This document shows, one piece after another, positions 12,691 through 22,364 of a stretch of DNA of 64,000 nt. The position numbers and the translations under genes were made by a program. Numbering within the stretch: the stretch's first letter is position 1; each line of letters starts with the position of its first letter. Origin of the DNA: Ceratothoa steindachneri. Lineage: Eukaryota > Arthropoda > Malacostraca > Isopoda > Cymothoidae. The notes beneath the pieces are model-generated. The model was not told the DNA's origin. It saw nothing but the letters and a program-made list of their open reading frames with translations, and did not search any database. The stretch is from positions 90,015,865 to 90,079,864 of the forward strand of contig OZ018333.1 of assembly GCA_963969495.1 (NCBI GenBank). The letters are read 5' to 3'.

Positions 12691-12972
12691 ATGGGCATTA
12701 GGATCTTTTGGAAGATGCTCGCCTCAACTTTATTTTACCCTGTTTTTTTTTTTTTGTAAGTTGCATGATCATGCTTAGCGGGGGATACATAACCCCGACT
12801 CAAGAGCATGCTTCCTTCTTGCCTTTTTTGCTTTATTATTTTTTAACCACTATTTTTTTATTCTTGTTTAGCTATTCATATTTTTTTTATTATTTAGTTT
12901 TTTAATATAGCCTAGTAGTAGGCTGTTGTGTACGGTGACTTATGCCCAGGTGGGCAGTCGCCATAGGGGATA

Positions 12973-13125
12973 CCACAAGAACAAAACACCGAACGTGTGA
13001 TGAGAAAACAGGGAGGGGCCTCGAGACGCACCCTACACTCTTCGTCACGTTCCACCGTGACAGGCTTCTTGAGTAGGTCCGTGCAGAGTTGGTATCGTTA
13101 CTGCGTGAAGGCATTCGTGCCACTG
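12973..13125 (+). mobile_element. Family A fragment, ORF1 piece (copy 4)
   Basis: Directly after the 3' end of copy 3, the sequence matches the part of family A ORF1 that codes for MRKQGGAS...TLFVTF...SWYRYCVKAFVPL, just before the first zinc knuckle. It breaks at 13125, where a short inverted-repeat element begins. Both ends are truncated. Confidence 0.75.
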
Positions 13126-13211
13126 CTACCATTTTGGCCATACGACTCCCCCCTTTGCATTTCCCTCACCAGCGCTTTCTGATAGGCTACACTCTCTGGC
13201 CAAAACGGTAG
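13126..13211. repeat. Small element with 15-bp imperfect inverted ends
   Basis: CTACCATTTTGGCCA (13126-13140) and TGGCCAAAACGGTAG (13197-13211) are inverted copies with one mismatch, bracketing 56 bp. The element sits exactly at the break in the family A ORF1 fragment. It could be a very short terminal-inverted-repeat (MITE-like) element or a chance hairpin. I see no clear target duplication. Confidence 0.35.
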
Positions 13212-13881
13212 AACACAGAATAGGTGACCATATCTCATGTTTGGATATCCGTGTCGTGCCGTCTCTTCCATTAATATGTCCACCCTATTGGGCCTCTCCC
13301 AACATATATAGAGGAATATGGCTTATTCAAAAAGGGATCCGTTAACCCTGTTCTACTCTGCTCTTTCTTTCTGAAACATGTCTCAGTGGTCATGCCCTCG
13401 ATGGTAACCGCCAACAGAGATATCGCTCTTGAATTTTAAAAAAAGATGTCTTACTCAATCCATACGGAAGGATTAATAGTCGAGTCGCAATTTAAGGGCA
13501 GCGGTGCTGTTTGGGTCATCACTGCAGCTAACTTTGCATAGGATATCCTCTATTTAACTGTTGAATTATCACATATTCTTTTAAATTTCCGCCTTATTTT
13601 ACTTTTCACAATTATATTATTCATACTGATTCTAGAATTTTGGAATCCATTCGTTCTTTCGGCTCTTCTTATCCCTTTGTCTAAGAAATTTGTGGGTGTC
13701 TGATACAGAATGCCTCAGGATATAATATCACTTTATGTTGAGGTCATAATGAGGTGAAAGTCCTAAAGAATGAAATTTGGATGGTTGGGTCCATATCCTT
13801 TCTTCCTTTTGCAGGAATGCTCTCTTGTGTACCAGAAAGATCATGAATGAGATTTTAAAATAACTAATTTCCTTTTTTCAG
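13212..13881. other. Non-coding stretch ending in a splice acceptor
   Basis: No domain-bearing frame is seen. The last bases are a polypyrimidine tract and CAG (TTTCCTTTTTTCAG, ending at 13881) directly before an open zinc-finger frame that has an in-frame TAA at 13861 and no ATG between. This reads as the 3' end of an intron of the zinc-finger gene. The preceding exon is not identifiable here and may lie upstream of, or have been displaced by, the LINEs. Confidence 0.55.
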
Positions 13882-15012
13882 AAGGAATTGGGTTCGTCCA
13901 GTAACCTTAAGGTTATTCCACAATTTAGTGGTATATCACCACCTCAAGCCCTTTGCCCTAATCAGGCTGCCATAAAAGATATTAAGAAACATTCTTATAA
14001 TCACACTGGTGAGAAACCGTTCAAATGTAACCTTTGCTCTTATCAAGCTGTAACAAAAACAGATGTTAAAAGACATTCAAGGATTCACACTGGAGAGAAG
14101 CATTTTAAATGCAGCCTTTGCCCTTATAAGGCTGCAAAGAAAGTTCATCTTAAAAGCCATTCATATAATCATACTGGAGAGAAGCCTTTCAAATGCAGCC
14201 TTTGTCCTTATCAGAATGCAAAGAAAGATAATCTTAAAAAACATTCATATACTCACACAGGTGAGAAGCCTTTTAAATGCAGCCTTTGCCATTATCAGGC
14301 TGCAAATAAAGGAGATGTTAGAATACATGCAAGGACTCATACGGGAGAGAAGCCTTTCAAATGCAATATTTGCCCTTATCAGGCTGCAACAAAAGTCCAT
14401 CTTAAAAGCCATTCATATACTCACACAGGTGAGAAACCTTTCAAATGCGATCTTTGCTCCTATCAGGCGGTAAGGAAAGGTTGTCTTAGAAACCATTTGT
14501 ATACTCACACAGGTGAGAAGCCTTTCAAATGCAGTCTTTGCCCTCATCAGGCTGCAACGAAAGTTCATCTTAAAAACCATTCATATACTCACACAGGTGA
14601 GAAGCCTTTCAAATGCAGCCTTTGCCCTTATCAGGCTGCAAAGAAAGGAGATGTTAGAAGACATGCAATTACTCATACAGGAGAGAAGCCTTTTAAATGC
14701 AGCATTTGCCCTTATCGGGCTGCAACGAAAGTTTACCTTAAAAGCCATTCATATACTCACACAGATGAGAAGCCTTTCAAATGCGATCTTTGCTCCTATC
14801 AGGCGGCAACGAAAGGTTATCTTAAAAACCATTTATATACTCACACAGGAGAGAAGCCTTTCAAATGCAGTCTTTGCCCCTATCAGGCTGCAAAGAAAGG
14901 ACAAGTTCAGAGGCATTCACTTGCTCACACAGGTGAGAAGCATTCTAAATGCAGCCTTAACCCTTACCAAGCTGCAAGGAATGGTCACCTTAAAAGCCAT
15001 TACTCAAACCTT
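13882..15012 (+). CDS. C2H2 zinc-finger protein, exon with eleven tandem fingers
   Basis: This exon codes for a tandem C2H2 array of the Kruppel type, with 28-residue repeats joined by the HTGEKPF linker. Eleven fingers fit C-x2-C-x12-H-x4-H. A degenerate finger precedes them (ALCPNQ..., first cysteine lost) and another follows (CSLNPYQ, second cysteine changed to Asn). Such arrays bind DNA, so a nuclear transcription-factor or chromatin role is the family expectation, but the target cannot be read from the sequence. I start it at 13882 because a TAA lies in frame at 13861, no ATG intervenes, and a good splice acceptor ends at 13881. The 3' end is replaced by a LINE from about 15013, whose sequence carries the frame on to a stop at about 15211, so the last 65 or so residues are not native. 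The array itself has no stops, so it is either functional or only recently disrupted. Confidence 0.8.
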
Positions 15013-18000
15013 CGGTCACCTGCTGGAATAAAGACTGTAACACCGCTAAGCGTGAACGAAATAGGCTGCATCGGACCTTCCGAGATAATCCCAGCACGCC
15101 TCCATACATCAACTATAAAAGACAATGCGCCCTCGCTAGCCAGACCTTCCGTCAGGCAAAGTGCCACTCGTGGATCCAATACATATCCTCTATTTCTTCC
15201 TGCACCCCTCTAGCCAAAGTTTGGCGAAGAATACATAAAATCCGCGGCTCGTCACGACACCCACACTTCTCCATCCTCCGTCACAATGACAACCTCGTCA
15301 GTGCTCCCCAGGACGTTGCACAGCTTATTGCGAATAGTCTCGGCTCAATCTCCCATGGACCCCTCCTTCCCGAATTCAATGGTCACAAAGCATTAATGGA
15401 ATCGCAACCACTAATATTCAAGACCTCTAGGAAACTGAGCTACATTGAACCCTTCTCCATGAAAGAACTCCAGGAGGCACTCTCATCGTGTAAGAACTCT
15501 ACCCCTTCTGAAGATTTAATATCATACACCCTCATCCAACATGCCCATGTAAATGCCCTCCAGTGCCTCTTAACAATTTTTAATAATATGTTCCACTCTG
15601 GAACTTTTCCCAAAGAATGGCGCCACAGCATCATCATCCCTTTTCACAAGCCAGGAAAAGACTTCCAACCCAACAAATTATCGGCCAATGGCCCTTACCT
15701 CATGCCTATGCAAGTTGCTCGAACGCATGGTGAACACCCGCCTGATGTGGTACCTTGAAGAACAGGAACTTCTCCGTCCCAATTTGGGTTTCGCCCAAAT
15801 CGTTCCACACTCGCCCCCTTTACCCTACTTGACCATGATATTGGCCTTGCTTTCTCTAGGAAAAAGTTTGTCACCGCAATCTTCTTCGATTTAGAAAAAG
15901 CATATGACACAGTCACGCGGCGCTTGATTCTACAGCAGCTATACGACATGAGAGTTCGCGGACCCTTGGCTCTGTTTATACAAAACTTCTTAAAAGATCG
16001 CTCTTTCTGTGTCGATCTCAGAGGCGCTCGCTCTACAAAGCTTGTACAATATGAGGGAGTCTCCCAAGCAAGTGTGCTTAGCACTTCTCTCTGTCTCTGT
16101 GATCAAGGCTTTCTCAAAACATATATTATCACCTGTACACTACTCACTTTATGTAGACGACATTACCATCTGGGTGACGAGCTCGTCTGCGGCGATGGCT
16201 ACCAACTTGCTCCAGCAAGCCGTGGATTCAATAGCGGCTCATGCCTCATTGGCCGTATTCACCATCTCCCACCCCAAAACAACGGTAGTTATATTTACCC
16301 GACCTAAATCGATTCCTAGGATAAGCCTTAATATTTCTGGCTCGCCGATCAAATTCACCACCCATACTAAATTCCTAGGCCTTATATTCGACCAGCGTAT
16401 GACATGGCGATATCATATTGAACACCACGGGAGATGATGCGCTCCTGTACTTGCCCTTATGGCCTCTATCAAAACTACACTGGGGAGCTGACCGTCGCAC
16501 CCTCCTCGAGATCAACAGGTTGCTATTACTTTCGAAGCTCTACTACGGCTGCCACCTGTATGGCTCTACTTCCAAAAGCATGCTAAATAAATTAAACCCA
16601 CTGCATCACAAAGGCCTGCGCCTTACTACAGGGGCATTTAAGTCTTCCCTGTTCTATCTCTCTATGCAGAAACAGGATTTCCCCCTCTTTCATCTCGCCG
16701 TAATGAATACTGCCTCCGATTCTACATCAGATCCCTCCGTATGCGATCTAAACTCGCTCGAATTCTCTGTTCCACATCCCCTCCACCAGAGACTCGCTCG
16801 CGTACCTTCTATTCATATACACTGGGTATAGCACAGCTTTTGGAAAAACTCTAGCTTAGACACCTCTCAGTTGCGGTGGAAAGACCACCAACGGTACCCC
16901 CATGGACCCGCAGGAGTGATAAGTTCTGTGAACCTTTCTTGAGAGGCCCCCATGATCAAATCCCAACTGCAGTTCAACGCGCCATGTTTCAAGAACATGC
17001 AGAAACTCACACCGGTGAAACTCCTATTTACACCGACGGCTCGAAAACTGATACAGGGACTGGATGCGCTGCTGTCCTTTCCTTTCATACCTTACGCTTC
17101 ACCCTACAGCCTACAACATCTATCTTCTTAGCAGAGCTCGTGGCCATAAAAATAGCCTTGCGTGCCCTTTCTCCATTCCTCAGGGTTATATACAATATTT
17201 TCGGATTCTATGAGTGCGCTGACTTTCCTTCAGCGATTGTCCCCCCGACACCCTGTAGCCATAGAAATCTTAAAAACCCTACTTCTTTTGATCGGACGCT
17301 CTTACTCCATATCATTCTGCTGGCTCCCCGGACACTCAAACATCCAGGGAAATGAAACGGTTGACCTAGAAGCAAAGAAGGCCGCCCTCCATACTGCATC
17401 GTCCATACCTCAATCACCCATCTTTCACAGAGACTACATCCCTCTCATACGTAAATTGGTCAGAGAAGAATGGGAGCGATATTGGAACTTATATGGTCAT
17501 CCTCACCTACTCCAACTCAAGGAAAACGCTTGCCCGTGGCCATCGTTATACTCTCCCACCAGATGGCATGAAGTTGTGCTGTGCCGCCTGCGAATCGGTC
17601 ACTGTCGCCTTACCCATGGCCATTTATCTTGCCAGACGTGCCACACTCGCATCTCAGTGCAACATATTCTGCTCACCTGCCCGAGATACTCTGCCCATCG
17701 AAAGAAGTATTTCGGTCTTCACCCCACCTTTGTTTCTATTCTCGGAGAGTCTCCCCATGTTGTGCCCAACTTATTGGGCTTTCTGGAAGCTGCCGGCCTT
17801 TCTTCCAAAATTTGATACCTCCGTTGGTGTTAACCTATATTTTAATATTTTAGGCCCCCTTTTTTTAACTTATAATATTTGTCCATATATCCGATACTTT
17901 AGCCGTTTTTTGCTGTCCTGTATTTTAACTATAGTTTATTCTAGTCTTGTCTTTCCATATTTTTATGGGAAAGCTACCAATCCCATGTTGTTGCGCGTTT

Positions 18001-18105
18001 TATTGTTTTTAATTATATATATCTTTTTCAACTCATTTTTGTGTTTAGCTTTGGTTTTTATAACTTTAATGACCACTTAATCCAGATGAGCCTAAATGGC
18101 AAAAC
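15013..18105 (+). mobile_element. Family C Jockey-like LINE, 5' truncated, inserted into the zinc-finger gene
   Basis: A third Jockey-like family. It begins in the linker between endonuclease and RT (the segment coding WNKDCNTAKRERNRLHRTF in a frame different from the zinc-finger frame). It continues through RT, RNase H and the Cys/His tail, and ends in an AT-rich 3' UTR at about 17820-18105. ORF1 and the endonuclease are absent, as expected from 5' truncation during reverse transcription. The 3' end abuts a truncated gypsy-type RT at about 18106-18130. Confidence 0.8.
15018..17815 (+). pseudogene. LINE C ORF2 remnant (RT and RNase H)
   Basis: RT motifs appear in order across three frames: the N-terminal region PFSMKELQEAL (about 15450), STPSEDLISYTLI (about 15500), FFDLEKAYDTVTRR (about 15885), the motif before the active site reading SQASVLSTS instead of PQGSVLS (about 16065), and an intact YVDD (about 16155). 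Thumb sequence follows at 16290-16640. RNase H shows PIYTDGSKTDTGTG (about 17025), AELVAIKIAL (about 17135), FSDSMSAL (about 17175, frame shifted) and HSNIQGNETVD (about 17335). The tail has CRLRIGHCRLTHGHL and CQTC...HILLTCPRY (about 17580-17690). Frameshifts at about 15720, 16090, 16440, 16830 and 17180 make it non-coding. Confidence 0.8.
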
Positions 18106-18129
18106 AGGCTATAAATTCCTAAAATTAAA

Positions 18130-18490
18130 TACCTCTTTCCTCAATGGAATTTGGTAATAGACCTTACACAGATCTAATTCTGTAAGGAATATGGCCTTCT
18201 CGAACATGTACAAATTGTGATCGATGAGGGAAATCGGTTCGGCGTCGAACACTGGTGGTGTTTAACTTCCGGAAGTCGATTAACATCCGGTAAGAATTGT
18301 CTGCCTTCTTCACCATTGCGACCGAAGAACAATACTCGGAGGCTCTATAATACCCATCTTCAATATCTCGTCTTACCTCCTCATTGAACGCTTTTCTTTA
18401 AGTCAATGGGGAGGGGGTACGGCTTCGAACAGACAGGTTTCTTGGTGGTGACCGAATATTGTGCTCGAATTATGAAGCACAACCAGGGGT
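18130..18490 (-). pseudogene. Gypsy-type RT, N-terminal half
   Basis: On the minus strand, across frames, the sequence codes for the RT entry region: EVRRDIEDGYYRASEYCSS, then VAMVKKADNSYRM and IDFRKLNTT (about 18350-18280), then DLCKVYYQIPLRKEVF (about 18160-18130). These correspond to the conserved VKKKDGS.R.CIDFRKLN and DL..GYWQIP blocks of Ty3/gypsy RT. The catalytic YxDD region is not present because the copy ends at about 18130. Several frameshifts are needed. Confidence 0.65.
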
Positions 18491-18503
18491 ATCCAAGATT
18501 ACA

Positions 18504-19880
18504 TCAGTGAATTGGGTGAGTAGCACTTGTAACTGGGTCTACAGGGGGATCGGAAGCAAAAGGTTTATGCTCAACTCGGTCGATGTTGAATCGGGGGTAT
18601 TTGGCAGGACGTGGAGGATATTCCGCGTCATGTTCCACGCAGGTGACTTGTACCACTACCAAGGGGTCAAGCAGGTAGCTGGACTCCAAGGCGGATTCTT
18701 CGTCTAGGGCCACAAGCGGTTTGATGGTATGTTTTAAGTTCACGTGGAATAGTTTAGTGCCAGACGTGGTTTGAATCAAGTAGTCGACGGGGCCACCTCT
18801 CTCGATGACTTGGAAAGGGCCCTTCCATTGGCTCAAAAGTTTGTTGTTCTCCGTGTGGAGTAATAGTAAAAGGACTTCGTCACCTGGTTTAAATTTTCGT
18901 TCTTGGCACTTACAGTCTAAGTAGGTTTTATACTTGCCCAAGTTTGTCTCTGCGTTCTAAATACAATCTCTTCGCACTTTCCTAATATTTCTGCCTCAGG
19001 TCTAGGAGGTAAGCGCAGGAGGATTGAATCTCCTAGTCTAATTTCTAATTGGAGAAGAGCTCCTTTAAAATGTTGAGGGGCCCTCTAACATTACATTCAT
19101 ACAGAAGCTCAACTGAGGCAAAACCTAAGGTGCGATGGGGAATTTCCCGTTATGCGAATAGGGCTACCGGCAAGAAACTGCCATTCTCAGGGTTGTTCGG
19201 CGCACAGTTTTTTGAGGATGGATTTGAGAGAGCTGTTAAGACTCTCTACATCCCGTTACCAGCTGGGTGAAAAGGGGTTTATCATCAGGAGCTTGCCGAC
19301 GTACTCCATCAGTTGCAACCTGAATTGGCGCAATGTTCAGACAGGATTTGCTTGGATGATCCAACGCGGGAGTAGATGGAGATTAGTGCTGCCGCACAAG
19401 ATATACTATCTATATTCTTCAATGGCACGGCCTCTGGGAACCGAGTGGCAAAATCCACTAAAGTTAGCGCGTGATTGTGACCTTCACTCAACGAGAGGTG
19501 TATCGGACCGATCAGAAAAACCGGAAAACGGTTCTCAGATTAGGGGTCCTCTCTTCAATGGTGCGGGCTTAACTCGTCCTTTGACGGCAGTCTTTTGACA
19601 GATGTCGCAAGACCTGCACTAGCGAAGGATTTCTTTATGGGCGCCTGGCAAATAAAAATATTTGAAGTTCTCGGTGGTCTTCGCGTGGCTAAAATGGCCT
19701 GAAAAATAGGCCGTCATGGGCAGTGGTTAAAATGTTACCAAAGCTGGACACGCAATACTCGTGTTGGTGGTTTATCGTTTTCTGAGCACTCACGGTAAAG
19801 TAAGCCGTCCGTAAGTTGGTAGAAGATCACTGTCTCCTCGGGTGTCTTCTTGCTCTTTTGACTGGACCTTAGCCCACAGG
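18504..19880 (-). pseudogene. Gypsy-type integrase (zinc domain, core, C-terminal tail)
   Basis: The N-terminal zinc-binding region is visible around 19830-19590 (FYQLTDGLLYRECSEND, then TAHDGLF, then CRSCDICQKTAVKGRVKPAP). The core follows at 19540-19310 with SEGHNHALTLVDFATRFPEA and IYSRVG. The position of the second catalytic aspartate reads LSEHCANSG rather than LSD.G..F, and the first aspartate is lost at a stop, so the enzyme is dead. The C-terminal part (18941-18504) is a clean 145-codon frame with FKPGDEVLLLL, LSQWKGPFQVIERGG and FHVNLKHT, typical of elements with a Gmr1-like order. Integrase inserts the element DNA into the chromosome in intact relatives. Confidence 0.75.
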
Positions 19881-20101
19881 GGTCGGAGGGAATCGCAGTT
19901 CTTTTGTTTCCTTGTGGTCTTCCGTCATGACCTTGAATTCTGAAGAACGTGACGTTTATAGGGGCGGAGCCATCTTCGAATCATTTACCACTTGCTAACA
20001 GATAACCATGGAATTAGGGAAGACCCGTGGGCACTGGCCAAGCCAATAATGACTGAACAGATTTTAATGGGGGCTGCTACTACTAATGCCCAAGCAGTGC
20101 A

Positions 20102-20521
20102 TTATGCATAATCGATGTAACACTTAACGATGGGGAACAGATAGGCGCGCCCCAAGAATTCGTGCACGTCGTCAAATTTATTATGTTCCGGGGCTACTGG
20201 GGGAAGCAGCTTGTCCGGCACCACTATGCAGGTGTACCCGGTATCTCGCAAGAGTGGGGACACTGCAGTCATTAATCGTTCTGGATTCGAACTTAAGGCC
20301 TCGAGAGGTATTCTTATTAAACGAAGTTTACCTGCTGATTGCCGAGACTTGAGGTGCTCAGGGGAGGATAAGATTCCAATGGTGTTGACGGAGGCGCAGA
20401 GGTGGCACAGATCTGGTGTACCTGGTGAAAAAAAAGGTATTCCTGAACTCAGTTCTGGTGGAAGTTCGTTTTCACACTCCCCCCCCCCCCTCCCCCTCCT
20501 ACACACACACGAGAAAAACAA
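20102..20521 (-). pseudogene. Gypsy-type protease-region remnant
   Basis: The frame shows DLCHLCASVNTIGIL near its N-terminus and RDTGYTCIVVPDKLLP further on, which resemble the spacer and post-active-site segments found before integrase in related polyproteins. A clear DTGA/DSGA catalytic triplet is not certain; the nearest candidate is RDTGY. Only the position between gag and integrase and the loose similarity support the call. It may equally be the gag-pol linker. Confidence 0.35.
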
Positions 20522-20955
20522 ATGATGGGTCTCCTGGGGAAAGATAACGGTTTTACATCGCGGTGTTCCGACGAAAGGAGTGGTTTTGGCTTTAACGACC
20601 CAGTTACCTTGGCAATCTTGTTTCTATTTTGCAGGATAACTGACTTTGTTTGGTTTGGGGAAAAACGGGGCCGTTTTCTTCCCTTCTTTTGGATAAATGT
20701 TGTGGCTTGCTGAATAAATGTCAGCCTCTTCTGTGCACTCCATGAATGTGAGGCACCTCCGGTCTTTAACAAAAGATCTGACTGGCCGGAAGTGCAGCCA
20801 AAAACTGTTTCTCAATTAGAATTCATGCGGGATTTTAGAAGTAGCGAGCTAAAAGTTGGTGACGCTGGAGGGTGTATCTAAATTGACGGTATGTTTGTCC
20901 TGGCTGAAGGCGGATATGTCAGATTTTGGATGGGTAAATGTCTGTAGTCGAATTA

Positions 20956-21297
20956 TCAACCGTTGCCTCCGAATTGAGTGATATGAATATATATCGGAGT
21001 TGGGAATTTAGCAAGGGCAACAATTGAGCCACTCCATATGTATTTGATGTCCCAATACTTGATTTCGAAGATTTTCTCGAAGTGGATTAAGAAGGCTCCG
21101 AAATCCTTGCTTTCCTTGAAAACCGGAAGCTTAACAGACGTGGTAGGGGGAGCTTGGAACCTCGAGCAGAGGGACAGCTTCTCGTTCCTGGCTCTACTCA
21201 TTTCAGGTTCATGAAGGCCGATTCTCCCGTTCTTCTCGTTCCTTCTCTTTCTCTTCTCATTGCTTTTCTTTCTCTTCTCATTCCTTCTCTTTGTCAT
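20956..21297 (-). pseudogene. Gypsy-type gag N-terminal remnant
   Basis: A 113-codon frame begins with a run of Arg/Lys/Glu repeats (a degenerate KRRNEK repeat at 21297-21200). It then reads KLPVFKESKDFGAFLIHFEKIFEI, which resembles the start of the matrix/capsid-like region of Ty3/gypsy gag (LPKF...D...FL..FE). The frame breaks after that. It lies at the 5' end expected for gag of the minus-strand element. Confidence 0.5.
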
Positions 21298-21400
21298 TGT
21301 CTTCTCCTTCGGTCCTTTTCTCCTGTTGGATATAAGCTAAGAGGTCTTCCCACTGAGCCCAAGCGACTCAGGAAAGCACCACAAAAAAATGGGGAGGGAA

Positions 21401-22183
21401 TTATTTAGACGCACACAGGAAGTGCTAATAGGCTTTGGCGGACCTATGATTCTTCACTTAAAAAACAAAAAACAACAACGATAATTATTTCGCAAGGCGC
21501 GAATTCAAAATTCAAAATATTCAAAATATTCACTCCGGAATTTAGCAAGAGCCTGTATTGCCCAATATGCACGAAGAAAACGACGACACAATACAAAAAA
21601 AAAGATAAGATTAACTCCTTTACAATAAAGGAAACGTCTTATGAGGCCTGGAAAAGGTTAAAGTTTCACACGGTCACAAAATTTAATACAAAATATGCAC
21701 ACAAAAGCGAAAATGGGGAAAATCTTTTCTCCAGTTTCTAAAACCAGAACCTTTAATATACAAGAATAATTCCCCAGTAGAATCTGTCATAGGTCTAAAA
21801 GAAATGAAATCAGATACTGCGGGTCACCGTAAACACCTGACACCAGAATATAATATAGAGGGCACGCCAGAAAATTGGGATACGGATCCCAGTGCGGGGG
21901 TTATAAAAACAAAATTGAGTGCGGTTGGCCTAAATAATCAATTCTAAGATGTTCTGCGATTAGAGAAACTGACGGTAGAAAAATAACTACTATATACAAA
22001 TAAAATATTAATAGCACAAGTAAATAAATGACAATGAATAAAATGATAGCCGGCGTACCAAATAGGAGGGTTACAAATGACTACTTGCACGAGAGTCCGA
22101 GAGAGGATGTACGGTGATTGCTTCCAGGAAAAAGGGAGGGGAGAGAGTGCAAATGGTGGGGAGACGCGTGTAAAGGCTATTTT
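21401..22183. other. Unassigned AT-rich stretch between gypsy element and LINE A copy 5
   Basis: I see no coding domain. It could contain the 5' LTR and leader of the minus-strand gypsy-type element, but I could not match it to sequence at the other end. It contains short AT-rich reiterations such as ATTCAAAATATTCAAAATATTC near 21505-21530. Confidence 0.4.
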
Positions 22184-22364
22184 TTTTTTTATTATTAGAG
22201 CTCATCTGGCGACTGCCTACATGGGCATTAGTCGCCGTATTATAACTACCCTAGTTCTAGGCTACTTTAAAATAAAATTAAACGAAGAAAAAAAAACGCC
22301 CTAAATGGGGGAAAGGAAAAAAACAAAAACAAATGCAAAAAAACAAAAAAAAAACAAACCCTGC

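Larger units (their letters stand above)
8179..12972 (+). mobile_element. Family A Jockey-like LINE, copy 3 (decayed, several deletions)
   Basis: This copy keeps the family A order on the plus strand: ORF1 N-terminus from about 8264, CCHC knuckles 8690-8870, endonuclease 9430-9900, RT 10580-11500, thumb 11340-11700, RNase H 12050-12400, Cys/His tail 12430-12690, and a 3' UTR ending near 12972 with the paired TAGCCTAG/TAGGCTG motif and GCCCAGGTGGGCAGTCGCC. Compared with the minus-strand copies it has lost part of ORF1 (about 8460-8530) and part of the endonuclease (about 9820), and it has many point stops and frameshifts. The end sits directly against another family A fragment at 12973. Confidence 0.8.
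18106..21400 (-). mobile_element. Ty3/gypsy-type LTR element with integrase before RT (Gmr1-like), decayed
   Basis: Reading on the minus strand, the order is a gag-like start (21297-20956), a protease-region piece (20521-20102), integrase (about 19880-18504) and then the N-terminal half of RT (about 18490-18130). In ordinary Ty3/gypsy elements RT precedes integrase. The order seen here is that described for Gmr1-like elements. The RT is cut off at about 18130 next to LINE C. I could not identify LTRs at either end. All domains carry stops and shifts. The alternative is a rearranged ordinary gypsy copy, but the integrase tail runs into the RT with the spacing expected of one polyprotein. Confidence 0.65.

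Noticed and set aside
14063..15031. Second plus-strand open frames with a 28-residue repeat (RSLSNA.FALIRLQ)
   Set aside because: They are the +1 shadow of the zinc-finger array. The tandem 84-bp repeat keeps alternative frames open.
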